The notes beneath the pieces were generated by a model. It made no database searches and had not been told where the DNA came from. It saw only the letters and a list, made by a program, of their open reading frames with translations. Below, piece after piece: positions 19,201-28,110 of a stretch of DNA of 64,000 nucleotides. A program made the translations under genes and the position numbers. The first letter of the stretch is position 1. Each line of letters opens with the position of its first letter. The DNA is from Paenibacillus sp. FSL K6-1096 (lineage in GTDB: Bacteria > Bacillota > Bacilli > Paenibacillales > Paenibacillaceae): NCBI RefSeq assembly GCF_037977055.1, contig NZ_CP150274.1, positions 3,906,001 to 3,970,000 of the forward strand, in the 5' to 3' direction.

Positions 19201-20825
19201 AAGCAACTGTAAGCAACAGCGTGTATGAAATTTCCCTTAAGCCGTTTACACTGGACCCGGGGGCTGTAGTAACGGTCGGCGTTGCGGGTGAACCTCCGGT
19301 ACAGGTGAAAAGCGGCGACTGGAGCACAGCGCTCCCGCTGAAGGTAGGAAAGAATGAGGTTGTGGTGACCGTCAAGGATTCCGCAGGCGGAACGAACACC
19401 TACACCGTGACCATCACCAGACAAGAGCCTGCTCCATCCGGCGGCGGAGGCGGAGGTTCCGCTCCGGCGGCTCCTGAAACATCCAAAACTGAAGTGATTC
19501 AGGTAGATGTCGCTATCGGCGGTGCGAATGCAGCCGGCATTACGAAAGTACCGGTACAGCGGACAACGCAAAGCAATGGCACGATCACAGATCTGGTCCG
19601 CTTCACCAAGGATAAGGCTGAGGAAGCGGTGCAGAAGGCGAAGGAGACCGGGCAGAGCATCGCCCGTGTAGTGATCCCGGATGCCGCGGACAATGTCAGT
19701 GAGGTTAACGTCCAAGTTCCGGTAGAAACTGCTAAGCTGCTGAAAGATAACGGTATTGTGCTGGAGATCTACACAGAGAATGCAATTGTTCGCATTCCGA
19801 ACGAATCTCTCGACGGAATCACGCAGGACTTCTATTTCCGGCTTGTGCCGGTAAGAAATGCAGTAGAGCGTAGCGAAATTGAGAAGAGAGCTACACTTGA
19901 AGCCGTTGTGCGTGAAGTGGCGAAGGACAACAAGATTGAGGTGGTCGCCAGACCGATGACCATCGAGACGAATCTGTCCAGCCGGGCGGTCACGCTGATT
20001 CTGCCGCTGAAGGACGTGAAGCTGCCTGCCGGTGAAGCAGAGCGCAACAGGTTCCTGGCGCAGCTTGGTATTTTCATTGAGCATACTGACGGCCAGAAAG
20101 AGGTTGTTAAAGGCAAGCCAGTTACCTACAAAGAGGGATTGCTTGGACTGGAATTCTCGGTAAGCAAATTCAGTACCTTTACGATTATTAATTTCAACAA
20201 TCAGGCCTCTGCGATGCATGAAGCCTACATCATTGGCTTCCCGGACGGTGAATTCAAGCCGGATGAACGGGTTACACGTTCGCAGATGGCACTCATGATT
20301 GCCCGGAATCTGGGTTATGATGCAAGTGCAGCTGTGAGCAGTCCTCCTTTCCCGGATGTGGCTGTCCGTCATTATGCAGCGGGAGCTATTGCCTTCGTGA
20401 ATGCACAAGGTGTGATGAAGGGCGATCCGGCCGGGCAATTCCGGGGGGCTGCACCGATTACGAGAGCGGAGATGGCCGCTGCTGCTGCCAATTACCTGAA
20501 GCTTGCAGTGCCGGCAGACGGACAATCCAGCTTCAATGATACAACCGGACACTGGGCGCAAGGTGTCATTGAAGCCAACGTGAAGGCTGGCCTGCTGAAG
20601 GGCTACCCGGACGGCAGCTTCAAGCCGAATGCCTATCTGACCCGTGCGGAAGCGGTGGTTATCGTCAATCAGATGTTTGACCGCGGCCCGCTGTATGGAG
20701 CGGATGCTGTCAAGTTCCCGGATGTCTCCAAGAATCATTGGGCTTACCAGGATATCCAGGAGGCTGTGATTGACCATCACTACCAGATTGATGCCGACCA
20801 GAGAGAGCAAAGGGTATCGGAATAA
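16266..20825 (+). CDS. SLH-anchored surface protein with C-type-lectin-like and cadherin-like domains
   Basis: 1,519 residues; ATG after GATGAGGAG. A signal peptide spans residues 1-~37 (LSTALVAVNFALPGPVAHA). Residues ~150-340 form a C-type-lectin-like domain (YEYVTDASVKWPDARAKAEL, LATITDPDENAFI, NNWDAGEPND, AYLVEYGG). A FIVAR-like helical unit follows (~375-430). Several Ig/SwmB-like repeats contain 'vKFDKPI', 'LTFNQPV' and 'LVFNKPI'. Two cadherin-like repeats lie near 860-1060 (residues KVSLNGV, VTITRQE). A Gly-rich linker leads to three SLH domains at the C-terminus (GFPDGEFKPDERVTRSQMA, GVMKGDPAGQFRGAAPITRA, GYPDGSFKPNAYLTRAEA). A likely role is binding a glycan outside the cell; the ligand is unknown. 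Confidence 0.85.
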   Translation: MTISKKWKKRWSRALATSLSTALVAVNFALPGPVAHAAVAENDGSEQIFTSEKYRNFTKDGGAAVNLTFPELFITSDPDEMMAGATVVINGYKAGDQMTFATSGTGITVASSGDNGAYILTGNAPVEVYQQVLESAQFKMTTPGERSLTFGLGSVLAFNKNGHFYEYVTDASVKWPDARAKAELRTYYGRQGYLATITDPDENAFIAEKAQGIGWIGGKDVARSEDANGRANTRVFSLQNNKYNGYGDWRWVTGPEGKLEYEGKSGLPFYKGYNANGGKNDSATVTDATYGIGSDHIMHNNWDAGEPNDSTYEHVVHIFKNGTWNDYATNSVVNAYLVEYGGMPGDADTSISTTITLVDKTPLKTDADTAEGYLNLEPQEYTKASLAVLKDASDAAKAILDDEHASPEEIEAARKGLADAVAGLVKQPPVADSASYTEGSSNQVSIKFDKPIQFKEGDADSTDDFRVTLDGRLVDVTNAVVSDQDPSIIILTLDSPLANDPVVRIEYDAAQSAIEAQTPGKEPVSAFTLIANGPFGDSLEILTPAKDTEVYGADFPLPVSGQAALDSVVTAAVYNVDAHPDAYLFDLEVGITVTDDVYKWDTKLPGPLAPGSYHVAVTSTKTFGDEVKKETKLIPFTVPQLELTHVAVIEGQPDHAVLTFNQPVGSALTDADFTGLTVDGRKVIAVKSVQGDKVEVVLEEALGPDDALIVGYDPAAGNVTAEGNVLNELKPIQAGDQSGITKNNNVIPLQLVAAYPEEGQLKLVFNKPINDLTDLSGFTYGGVPLQGPFEINGNELIVPIPSDHKGGLLSYDPQLGSVTENGNKHNPLTGLQPGIDLGGDGKYIADGGKLPENGLGLSAGDQPVSLNPGFQPDVPSGYQATVPNETDSIALNLAPAGDNGTLRKVSLNGVQVPDGDWSKLPLQEGVNTIQVDIVDAKNPGIKLGQYQIQVIRASGKLVSLEPSSGTLQPEFKPEIDKYEATVSNSVYEISLKPFTLDPGAVVTVGVAGEPPVQVKSGDWSTALPLKVGKNEVVVTVKDSAGGTNTYTVTITRQEPAPSGGGGGGSAPAAPETSKTEVIQVDVAIGGANAAGITKVPVQRTTQSNGTITDLVRFTKDKAEEAVQKAKETGQSIARVVIPDAADNVSEVNVQVPVETAKLLKDNGIVLEIYTENAIVRIPNESLDGITQDFYFRLVPVRNAVERSEIEKRATLEAVVREVAKDNKIEVVARPMTIETNLSSRAVTLILPLKDVKLPAGEAERNRFLAQLGIFIEHTDGQKEVVKGKPVTYKEGLLGLEFSVSKFSTFTIINFNNQASAMHEAYIIGFPDGEFKPDERVTRSQMALMIARNLGYDASAAVSSPPFPDVAVRHYAAGAIAFVNAQGVMKGDPAGQFRGAAPITRAEMAAAAANYLKLAVPADGQSSFNDTTGHWAQGVIEANVKAGLLKGYPDGSFKPNAYLTRAEAVVIVNQMFDRGPLYGADAVKFPDVSKNHWAYQDIQEAVIDHHYQIDADQREQRVSE

Positions 20826-20831
20826 AAAAAT

Positions 20832-20868
20832 GGGGGCTGCAGGAGAGGTTTATTCTCCTTCAGCCCCC
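20832..20868. terminator. Hairpin after the SLH gene
   Basis: GGGGGCTG and AGGAGA pair with TCTCCT and CAGCCCCC around a short loop. There is an A tract on the left but no T tract on the right, so it would end minus-strand transcripts better than plus-strand ones. On the plus strand it may mainly protect the mRNA end. Confidence 0.6.
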
Positions 20869-20937
20869 GAAATCATTAAATTTGAAGTATAATAAACCTA
20901 ACATTGCATTGATCTGCCCGTAATGAAGGAGATCCGA

Positions 20938-22074
20938 ATGAAAGCAATCCTGATTGATGATGAAGCGCTGGCACTGAATTATCTGGAGCATCAGCTGCGC
21001 AAGCTTGGTGAGTTCGAAATCATCGGCAAATATACGGACCCGCTGCTGGGCAAACAAAGGGTGGAGGAGACCGAGGCCGATATTGTGTTCCTTGATATCC
21101 ATATTCCCGAGCTAAGCGGGATTGAGCTGGCTGAAATGCTGCTGGAGCAGAGACCCGATCTGCAGGTTGTGTTCGTAACGGCCTATGACAAGTATGCTAT
21201 CAAAGCATTCGAGCTTAACGCGCTGGATTATGTGCTTAAGCCGATTCAATTAGACCGTCTGAGACTTACGGCCCGAAGGCTGGATGCCCGCCGGAAGCCG
21301 CGAACTGCCTCGGTGGTAACAGAGCAAAGCTGGAGCATCCTGATGTTCGATGCCTTCCGGATCTTTGAAGGCGTGCGGGAGCTGGCACCGCTTCAATGGA
21401 GAACGGCGAAGGCGCAGGAAATTTTCTTTTATCTGCTGCATCATCGCGGTAAGGTGGTCAGCAAAGCGACCCTGATTGAACTGCTGTGGCCCGAATTCGA
21501 TCTGGACAGGGCTTACCCGCAGCTGTATACCGCAGTGTATCACATCCGCAAAATGCTGGAGCCCTTCAGCCGGGAGCGGATTCTGCTGCAGAACACAGCC
21601 GACGGCTATCTGCTGAGGCTGGACGGCGTCTATCTGGATGCAGATGAGTTCGACCATTTCATCCAGGCGGGGATTGAAGTATCGGAATATACGGTACCTG
21701 AATATGAACGTATCCTGAAGCTGTTCAAGAGCGAATACCTGGAGGGCTACGATTATGTATGGGCAGAGCTGGAACGCCAGAGATTTCAGCTGCACTGGAT
21801 ACGGCTCAAGCTGAATCTGGTCCACTGGTATATGGAGAACGAAGCGTACGAACAGGCCTTCAAGCACATCGAGCAGGTCTGTACCCGTTATCCGCTGGAG
21901 GAGCAGGCGCAATTATTGTATATGAAAATATCCGATCGCATGGGCTTTCATTTTCTGGTACAGCGGCAGTATCTGTTGCTGGAGACGGTGATGGAGGCTG
22001 AGGTGTCAGAGAAGCCTGGTCAAGAGGTTATGAAATGGTATAAGGATTGGGATAAGAAGCGGCAGAAAGGGTGA
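20938..22074 (+). CDS. Response regulator with BTAD/SARP-type output region
   Basis: 378 residues. The receiver domain (1-~120) has Asp7/Asp8, phospho-acceptor Asp53 in VFLDIHIP, Thr in VTAYD and Lys in YVLKPIQ. A winged-helix-like DNA-binding region follows (~135-235: RTAKAQEIFFYLLHHRGKVV, YTAVYHIRKML), then a TPR-like bacterial transcriptional-activator region (~240-378). This layout occurs in regulators related to SARPs. I see no histidine kinase next to it, so its partner is elsewhere or it is an orphan. ATG 20938 is 6 nt after AAGGAG; ATG 20923 lies before that site. A TATAAT sequence at 20888-20893 may be its -10 box. Possible targets include the adjacent SLH gene (inference). Confidence 0.85.
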   Translation: MKAILIDDEALALNYLEHQLRKLGEFEIIGKYTDPLLGKQRVEETEADIVFLDIHIPELSGIELAEMLLEQRPDLQVVFVTAYDKYAIKAFELNALDYVLKPIQLDRLRLTARRLDARRKPRTASVVTEQSWSILMFDAFRIFEGVRELAPLQWRTAKAQEIFFYLLHHRGKVVSKATLIELLWPEFDLDRAYPQLYTAVYHIRKMLEPFSRERILLQNTADGYLLRLDGVYLDADEFDHFIQAGIEVSEYTVPEYERILKLFKSEYLEGYDYVWAELERQRFQLHWIRLKLNLVHWYMENEAYEQAFKHIEQVCTRYPLEEQAQLLYMKISDRMGFHFLVQRQYLLLETVMEAEVSEKPGQEVMKWYKDWDKKRQKG

Positions 22075-22097
22075 ATCCGGGGGATTCATCCTTTTTA
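22070..22097 (+). terminator. Terminator overlapping the response-regulator stop
   Basis: GGTGAATCC and GGATTCATCC form a stem followed by TTTTT. The left arm includes the TGA stop codon at 22072-22074. Confidence 0.7.
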
Positions 22098-22167
22098 CCC
22101 TATCTAAATTATGATATATTTAATCTTGAACATTTCGTTCTGCAAAGTTTCGGCGAAGGAGACCCCC

Positions 22168-22890
22168 ATGACCCAATTTGTCTACAAGCAGATTATTGCT
22201 GACCTCAAAATGAAGATCTTTGCCGGACAGTACGCTGACATGAAGCTGCCGGATGAGCGCAGTCTCAGCGAGGCTTATCAGGTGAGCCGCAGCACCATCA
22301 AGCGTGCGCTGATGAAGATGGAGAGCTCGGGTATTATTTTCAAGAAACGCGGCTCCGGCACCTTCATCAATCCGTTATACATAAAGAACGATTCGATCTT
22401 CAATTACGAAGGCTCTAATCTCGGGGTGTCGGACAACTTCCAGATGCATGGCAAGAAGCCGGACATCAAGGTGCTGAGCTTCGAGGTCATCCGGCCTACG
22501 GAGGAGCTTCAGCGCGATTTGTTCCTGCAGCCTCATGATTTCGTGTACAAGATCGTGCGTCTGCGCCTGTTCGACAGTGCGCCGTTTATGATTGAGACCG
22601 GATACATTCCGATCAAAATCGTCCAGAATCTCGACCAGACCATTATCGAAGGCTCGATTTTTCACTATCTGGAGGAGTCGCGCAATCTGGCGGTGACCAA
22701 GTCGTTTTTGTCTATTTTTGCCGAGCCTTCACTGCCTGAAGATCAGGAGCTGCTGCATCTCAAGGAGAACGAGCCTGTGGGAATTATGGAGGGAATCTTC
22801 TTCCTGGACAACGGGACGCCGTTCGAGTTCTCGCATATGCGGTTCCACTATGAGTATCTGAGGTTCAATACGTTCGTGTCGGTTCATTAA
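22168..22890 (+). CDS. GntR-family (HutC/UTRA type) transcriptional regulator
   Basis: 240 residues. The N-terminal winged helix (~1-70) carries the GntR pattern (KLPDERSLSEAYQVSRSTIK, GTFI). The UTRA ligand domain follows (~90-240), ending with the typical GTPFEFSHMRFHYEYLRF. Such proteins sense sugar phosphates or amino-acid-like effectors. I chose ATG 22168 after GAAGGAGA; translation from 22111 would add residues ahead of the ribosome site. The downstream neighbour is phosphoketolase after a ~400-bp gap, a possible but unproven target. Confidence 0.88.
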   Translation: MTQFVYKQIIADLKMKIFAGQYADMKLPDERSLSEAYQVSRSTIKRALMKMESSGIIFKKRGSGTFINPLYIKNDSIFNYEGSNLGVSDNFQMHGKKPDIKVLSFEVIRPTEELQRDLFLQPHDFVYKIVRLRLFDSAPFMIETGYIPIKIVQNLDQTIIEGSIFHYLEESRNLAVTKSFLSIFAEPSLPEDQELLHLKENEPVGIMEGIFFLDNGTPFEFSHMRFHYEYLRFNTFVSVH

Positions 22891-22928
22891 CGGGCGGACG
22901 GCATAAATACATAACTGAAGCAAGAGCG

Positions 22929-22957
22929 GCCGGGGAGGAGTCCCGGTCTTTTTTGAT
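22929..22957 (+). terminator. Rho-independent terminator of gntR-type gene
   Basis: GCCGGGGA, a short loop and TCCCGGTC followed by TTTTTT. From here to 23303 there is no gene; the region is AT-rich and holds only the promoter candidate at 23219-23246. Confidence 0.8.
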
Positions 22958-23218
22958 TTTTTTAGGAAATGATACTCTATGTCTGCCCGCAGGCACATGG
23001 TCTGAATGTATGTGGAAAACAGTATACAATTTCATCATCCATCTGGCTAGCGCTGTATCCCCTCCAGTTAGATCCCTCACAGGTTGAGTTCACCTTTCTT
23101 GAATTAGAATATTAATCCATAATTATAAAAATAAACATTATTTTGTGCGTGATTAGCAACGAATTTCATACTATGTTCAAAATTTCACAATATTGGACCG
23201 TATTAATTTCTAAAAAGA

Positions 23219-23246
23219 TTGAATTTCTGAAATCCCGATGTATGAT
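23219..23246 (+). promoter_or_regulatory. Candidate promoter of phosphoketolase
   Basis: TTGAAT (23219-23224), a 16-bp spacer and TATGAT (23241-23246), ending 57 bp before the ATG. The leader is AT-rich. Moderate match only. Confidence 0.45.
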
Positions 23247-23303
23247 GTAACTGTAGAAGTGATACATTCAATTTACAAAGAAAAAATTAGGGAGTGGAAA
23301 GAC

Positions 23304-25688
23304 ATGGGATTAACAATCGAACAGGTGGATTATTCCTCCAAAACGTATCTGGCAAAGCTTGACGCTTACTGGCGCGCAACCAACTACATCTCTGTAGGCC
23401 AGCTTTATTTGAAGGATAATCCGTTGTTAAGAGAACCGCTGAAGGATGCAGACATCAAAGTGAAGCCGATCGGACACTGGGGTACTATCCCTGGGCAGAA
23501 CTTTATCTATGCGCACCTGAACCGTGTCATCACTAAATATGATCTCAACATGTTCTATATCGAAGGCCCGGGACATGGCGGACAGGTGATGGTCTCGAAC
23601 TCTTATCTGGATGGCAGCTACACTGAGATCTATCCGCAGATCACCCAGGACATCCCTGGTCTGAAAAAGCTGTTCAAGCAGTTCTCCTTCCCTGGCGGTG
23701 TTGCTTCCCATGCTGCTCCTGAAACTCCCGGATCGATTCACGAAGGCGGCGAGCTGGGTTACTCCCTGTCGCACAGCGTGGGCGCGATTCTTGATAACCC
23801 TGACCTGATCTCCGCAGTGGTTGTAGGTGACGGCGAAGCCGAGACCGGCCCGCTGGCTGCTTCCTGGCTGTCCAACCGGTTCATCAACCCGATTACAGAC
23901 GGTGCGGTATTGCCGATTCTGCATTTGAACGGCTTCAAGATCAGTAACCCGACGATCCTCTCGCGGATGAGCAGAGAAGAATTAACCGCATATTTTGCCG
24001 GAAACGGCTGGGAAGCCTTCTTCGTAGAAGGTGAGAACCCGGATCTGATGCACCCGGAAATGGCGAAGGTGCTGGATACAATCGTAGAGCGGATTGCCGC
24101 AATCCAGAAGAATGCCCGTGAAAATAACGATGCCACCCGCCCGGTATGGCCGATGCTGGTCTTCCGTTCCCCTAAGGGCTGGACTGGTCCGAAATCCTGG
24201 GATGGCGTACCGAATGAAGGCTCCTTCCGTGCCCACCAGGTGCCGATTCCGGTAGATCAGAAGAATATGAAGCACGCTCCGGCGCTGCTGGAATGGATGA
24301 ACAGCTACAGACCGGAGGAACTGTTCGATGAGAACGGCCGCCTGAATGCGGAGCTGGCTGAGATTCTGCCAACCGGCGACAGACGTATGGGGATGAACCC
24401 GGTCACCAATGCCGGTAAGCTGATCAAGGACCTGCACAAGCCGAATTTCCGTAACTATACGCTCGATAACTCCGCACCTGGTCAAGTAATTGCACAGGAT
24501 ATGGCGGTGCTGGGCAAATACCTGAAGGAAGTGGTTACGCTCAACGAAGAGAACCGCAACTTCAGAATCTTCGGACCGGATGAGACCATGTCGAACCGTC
24601 TGGGACCTGTGTTTGAAGTGACCAAGCGCCAATGGATGGATGCCATTCAGGAACCGCAGGATGAATTCCTGGCTCCATACGGCCGTGTAATTGACTCTCA
24701 GCTGTCCGAGCATCAGGCGGAAGGGATTCTGGAAGGGTATGTACTGACCGGACGCCACGGATTCTTCGCCAGCTATGAAGCATTCCTGCGCGTGGTTGAT
24801 TCGATGATCACCCAGCACTTCAAATGGCTGCGCAAGGCGACAGACCAGAGCTGGAGAGAGGATATTCCTTCGCTGAACGTGATCGCTACCTCTACCGTAT
24901 TCCAGCAGGATCATAATGGCTATACCCACCAAGACCCGGGTCTGCTCGGCCATCTGGCTGACAAGAAGCCTGAATTCATCCGTGAGTATCTGCCGTCCGA
25001 TGCGAACAGCCTGCTGGCTGTGTTCGACAAGATCCTGAATGACCGCCAGAAGATCAACCTGATCGTATCCTCCAAGCATCCGCGTCCGCAGTGGTTCTCG
25101 GCCGATGAAGCGCAGGAGCTGGTGGACAAAGGCCTCAAGATCATTGACTGGGCCAGCACTGACAAGGGCGGAGAGCCGGATCTCGTCATCGCTTCCTCTG
25201 GTACTGAACCTACAATGGAAGCCCTGGCTGCCATCTCGATCCTGCATGAGAAGCTGCCTGAGCTGAAGATCCGCTATATCAACGTGGTCGATCTGCTGAA
25301 GCTGAGAAGCCAGAAGCTCGATCCGCGCGGCTTGTCTGACGAGGAGTTTGATCAATTTTTCACAAAAGATAAACCGGTCATCTTCGCCTTCCACGGCTAT
25401 GAAGGCCTGATCAAAGACCTGTTCTTCGACCGCCACAACCATAACCTGCATGTGCACGGCTACCGCGAGAATGGCGACATCACTACACCGTTCGATATGC
25501 GCGTCCTCAATCAGATGGACCGCTTCGATCTCACGAAGGAAGCTGTGCTGAGCCTGCCGGATGCAAGCAAATACCAGACCATCGCTGACGAGATGGATGC
25601 TATGGTGCAGAAGCATCACGCATACATCCGCGAAGAAGGCATCGACCTTCCAGAAGTAGAGAGCTGGGTATGGAAGGCGTTGAACTAA
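23304..25688 (+). CDS. xfp: Xylulose-5-phosphate/fructose-6-phosphate phosphoketolase
   Basis: 794 residues, standard family length. It splits xylulose-5-P (and often fructose-6-P) with phosphate into acetyl-P plus glyceraldehyde-3-P (or erythrose-4-P), using thiamine diphosphate in the cytoplasm. Visible family signatures are [43 protein letters not shown], the ThDP-binding [19 protein letters not shown], and the C-terminal domain segments SSKHPRPQW and [13 protein letters not shown] 23304 follows GGGAGTGG; the upstream in-frame extension has no ribosome site. It stands alone between a GntR regulator and a convergent DNA-repair pair. It would feed sugars from the surrounding glycoside genes into acetyl-phosphate. 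Confidence 0.95.
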   Translation: MGLTIEQVDYSSKTYLAKLDAYWRATNYISVGQLYLKDNPLLREPLKDADIKVKPIGHWGTIPGQNFIYAHLNRVITKYDLNMFYIEGPGHGGQVMVSNSYLDGSYTEIYPQITQDIPGLKKLFKQFSFPGGVASHAAPETPGSIHEGGELGYSLSHSVGAILDNPDLISAVVVGDGEAETGPLAASWLSNRFINPITDGAVLPILHLNGFKISNPTILSRMSREELTAYFAGNGWEAFFVEGENPDLMHPEMAKVLDTIVERIAAIQKNARENNDATRPVWPMLVFRSPKGWTGPKSWDGVPNEGSFRAHQVPIPVDQKNMKHAPALLEWMNSYRPEELFDENGRLNAELAEILPTGDRRMGMNPVTNAGKLIKDLHKPNFRNYTLDNSAPGQVIAQDMAVLGKYLKEVVTLNEENRNFRIFGPDETMSNRLGPVFEVTKRQWMDAIQEPQDEFLAPYGRVIDSQLSEHQAEGILEGYVLTGRHGFFASYEAFLRVVDSMITQHFKWLRKATDQSWREDIPSLNVIATSTVFQQDHNGYTHQDPGLLGHLADKKPEFIREYLPSDANSLLAVFDKILNDRQKINLIVSSKHPRPQWFSADEAQELVDKGLKIIDWASTDKGGEPDLVIASSGTEPTMEALAAISILHEKLPELKIRYINVVDLLKLRSQKLDPRGLSDEEFDQFFTKDKPVIFAFHGYEGLIKDLFFDRHNHNLHVHGYRENGDITTPFDMRVLNQMDRFDLTKEAVLSLPDASKYQTIADEMDAMVQKHHAYIREEGIDLPEVESWVWKALN

Positions 25689-25730
25689 GCGTCATTCAAT
25701 AATGTTATTTCATTAATAATATAGCAGGCT

Positions 25731-26606
25731 TCAATCAGGGAGCGCTCCGGGGTCAGGCAATGACTGCGGAGCGCTCTTTGTGTGCAGCGGCTGCTTCGGC
25801 GCTGCAGCCCTTAGCGGAGGCTTCCGCTGCGCGCCAGCAAGGGCAGGAACACCGCCACTGCCGTTCATCTCCACCATGTGCTTCCAGTAGCGCTTTGGCA
25901 TCTTGGAGGAACGCAGCCGGTCGTTATAGCGCTCCTTGATGCCGATGGCGTGATAGAAGCCGGTCCACAGGCGGCGGTATGCTTCCTCGGTCTCATCCGG
26001 CTCCGGAGGAGTCCATTCGCTTAACGGCACAATGGCCTCCCGTCCGGGCTCATGGATCAGCGCTGCTCCGTGGGTCTGGTCGTAGATCATGAAGCTCTCT
26101 CCCTGGAACCGGTCGCAGAAGTGCTCCTTGATTACAGGCAGCACATAGCCCTGCGGCTCAATGACTGCGGCCATGACCGGGCCGTATACGGAGAAGCGGA
26201 CGAAGCCCGTATACAGATGCGCCTCATGCCGGAGCTGCTGAACGGCCTTCATTAGCGTGTTCACGGTGTCATCGGCCAGCATACTCATCACCTTGCGGCC
26301 ATGCCGGAAGCCGAGATACAGGAAATTCAGCAGCAGCATTTCTTTATCACGGGCGCAGCTCCAGAAGCCCAGACGCACCAGTTCCTCGGCTTCGCGGCTG
26401 ATCCGCAGCGGCAGGGACTTCGCTACCCGTGCGGCCTTGTCCTTATCGGTCTCAATCCATTTGGCCTCCAGCAGCAGCCCCTGCTCTGCGTCTGCGGAAT
26501 GAATTGTCAGCGGAGTCTCCTTCCAGGCATAGCTCTCGAACACACAGCACAGCAGCCCCTCGAAGGTTCCATCATAGGTATACGCGAGGGCGGACGGCTT
26601 GAACAT
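25731..26606 (-). CDS. TIGR03915-type DNA metabolism protein, partner of the radical SAM repair protein
   Basis: 291 residues. Sequence and position match the family that always accompanies the TIGR03916-like radical SAM protein (starts ALAYTDGTFEGLLCCVFESY-like; later LLNFLYLGFRHGR and a DUF4130-like core with HFCDRF and SFMIYDQTHGAAL). The start overlaps the stop of the upstream radical SAM gene by one base (TGATG), so translation is coupled. The last ~35 residues are low-complexity, basic and proline-rich. That tail overlaps the terminator hairpin of the opposing phosphoketolase gene. Exact biochemistry is unknown; a DNA-modification or repair role rests on the family name. Confidence 0.82.
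   Translation of the reverse strand: MFKPSALAYTYDGTFEGLLCCVFESYAWKETPLTIHSADAEQGLLLEAKWIETDKDKAARVAKSLPLRISREAEELVRLGFWSCARDKEMLLLNFLYLGFRHGRKVMSMLADDTVNTLMKAVQQLRHEAHLYTGFVRFSVYGPVMAAVIEPQGYVLPVIKEHFCDRFQGESFMIYDQTHGAALIHEPGREAIVPLSEWTPPEPDETEEAYRRLWTGFYHAIGIKERYNDRLRSSKMPKRYWKHMVEMNGSGGVPALAGAQRKPPLRAAAPKQPLHTKSAPQSLPDPGALPD
25740..25779 (+). terminator. Terminator of phosphoketolase, inside the 3' end of the opposing gene
   Basis: GAGCGCTCCG (25740-25749) and CGGAGCGCTC (25767-25776) followed by TTTGTG. It lies within the last codons of the minus-strand gene ending at 25731, so the two convergent genes share this sequence. Confidence 0.8.
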
Positions 26607-27934
26607 CAGGCCTTCGCCCCCTTCGTGAAGCTGTCCCAGTCTCCGGCTGCGGGCAAGGCGGAGAGGTTGAAGTCATCGAACAGCGTGAGCTGCTCGACCT
26701 GCGGCTGCTGGAGGGCAAGCTGCTCCCCGGACATGAGCGAGCGGAGCAGGGTATGCTCGCTGACCTTCAGCCCCTCCAGCGGCTTATCCTTGCAGGTGAT
26801 GAAGAACTGGGCGCGCTTCAGCACAACGCCAAGCTTCTTCAGCGCGTGGAAATCAAGCGCTCCGGCCCGTCTGGCCTTGACGATCCGCTGGGCGCTTCTG
26901 ACACCAATCCCTGGCACGCGCAGCAGCATCTCATAAGGGGCGCGGTTGATCTCTACAGGAAACTGCTCACGGTGGTTGACGGCCCAGCTGCATTTCGGGT
27001 CCAGCAGCGGGTTGAAGTTCGGCACAGCCTCATCCAGCAGTTCATTCGCCTTGAAGCCGTAGAAGCGCAGCAGCCAATCGGCCTGATAGAGCCGGTGCTC
27101 CCGCAGCAGCGGCGGCTTCGTATCGAGGGAGGGCAGCAGGGAATCCTCCACCACCGGGGTATAGGCCGAGAAGAAAACGCGCTTCAGCGCGTATTTGCGG
27201 TACAAGCCTTCGGTCAGATTGAGAATCTGGTAATCGGTATCGGGGGAGGCGCCTACGATCATTTGGGTGCTCTGGCCGGCAGGCGCGAAGCGGGGGGCAT
27301 GATTATATTTGACGATATCGGAGCGGTTCTCCTTGATCCGGTTCGTGATCAGTCCCATCGGCTGCAGGATGGACACCTTGCTCTTGTCGGGGGCAAGCCG
27401 CCCGAGGCTCTCCTGCGAGGGCAGCTCGATGTTGACACTCATGCGGTCAGCGAGCAGCCCGAGCCGGGACAGGAGAGCATCATCTGCGCCGGGGATGGCT
27501 TTGACATGAATATATCCGTTGAAGCGGTACACATTCCGCAGCAGCTCCAGCGCGGCGATCAACTGCTCGGTGGTATAATCCGGGTTCCGCATAATGCCCG
27601 AGCTAAGGAATAATCCTTCTATATAATTGCGCCGGTAGAACTGCATAGTGATGTCCGCGATCTCCTCAGGGGTGAAGGCAGCCCGCCGGACGGGGTTAGA
27701 TTTGCGGTTGATGCAGTAGGCACAATCATAGATGCAGCCGTTGGTCATCAGCACCTTGAGCAGTGAAATGCAGCGTCCGTCTGCGGCGAAGCTGTGGCAG
27801 ATCCCCATGGCCGTTGTGTTGCCGAGCGCTCCGGTCTGGCCTTTGCGGGTGGAACCGCTTGAGGTGCAGGCTACATCGTATTTGGCCGAGGCGGTTAGAA
27901 TCTCTAGTTTCTCCATGACATCCACGGGCTCCAT
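26606..27934 (-). CDS. Putative DNA modification/repair radical SAM protein (TIGR03916 type)
   Basis: 442 residues. The radical SAM motif CIYDCAYC is preceded by LLKVLMTNG and followed by NRKSNPVRRAAFTPEEI. The C-terminal part holds a helix-hairpin-helix DNA-binding motif (LLRVPGIGVRSAQRIVKARR) and a second HhH-like segment. The opening (KYDVACTSSGSTRKG) is typical of the family. It belongs to the same broad group as SplB-like enzymes that act on DNA bases. The start is uncertain: ATG 27934 is very close to AAGGGAG, while GTG 27925 and ATG 27916 are in-frame alternatives. It forms a two-gene operon with the gene at 25731. Confidence 0.88.
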   Translation of the reverse strand: MEPVDVMEKLEILTASAKYDVACTSSGSTRKGQTGALGNTTAMGICHSFAADGRCISLLKVLMTNGCIYDCAYCINRKSNPVRRAAFTPEEIADITMQFYRRNYIEGLFLSSGIMRNPDYTTEQLIAALELLRNVYRFNGYIHVKAIPGADDALLSRLGLLADRMSVNIELPSQESLGRLAPDKSKVSILQPMGLITNRIKENRSDIVKYNHAPRFAPAGQSTQMIVGASPDTDYQILNLTEGLYRKYALKRVFFSAYTPVVEDSLLPSLDTKPPLLREHRLYQADWLLRFYGFKANELLDEAVPNFNPLLDPKCSWAVNHREQFPVEINRAPYEMLLRVPGIGVRSAQRIVKARRAGALDFHALKKLGVVLKRAQFFITCKDKPLEGLKVSEHTLLRSLMSGEQLALQQPQVEQLTLFDDFNLSALPAAGDWDSFTKGAKA

Positions 27935-28031
27935 CTCCCTTCTATAAGAGCATTATAACCAGAACATGTGTTCCTGTCAAAAGGCATTCCTGTGCGCCCG
28001 TCCCGCGAAAATGTATGCGCATTCCCTCTTG

Positions 28032-28040
28032 TGCTATAAT
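28032..28040 (+). promoter_or_regulatory. Extended -10 promoter for the small membrane protein gene
   Basis: TGCTATAAT is an extended -10 element (TGn plus TATAAT). No good -35 is needed for this class. It lies ~70 bp ahead of the GTG at 28111 and points away from the divergent radical SAM gene. Confidence 0.55.
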
Positions 28041-28110
28041 AGGACGTGATGGTTCTTAGCATCCAAGGAATCATACCGTTACTGAAAATCGGGTTAGGAG
28101 TGTTGCTGAA

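Noticed and set aside
19164..20810. 548-codon frame on the minus strand opposite the SLH gene
   Set aside because: Antisense shadow of a gene with clear domains; no ribosome site and a basic, low-quality protein.
23982..25619. 545-codon frame opposite phosphoketolase
   Set aside because: Antisense to a strongly conserved enzyme; it has no recognisable motif.
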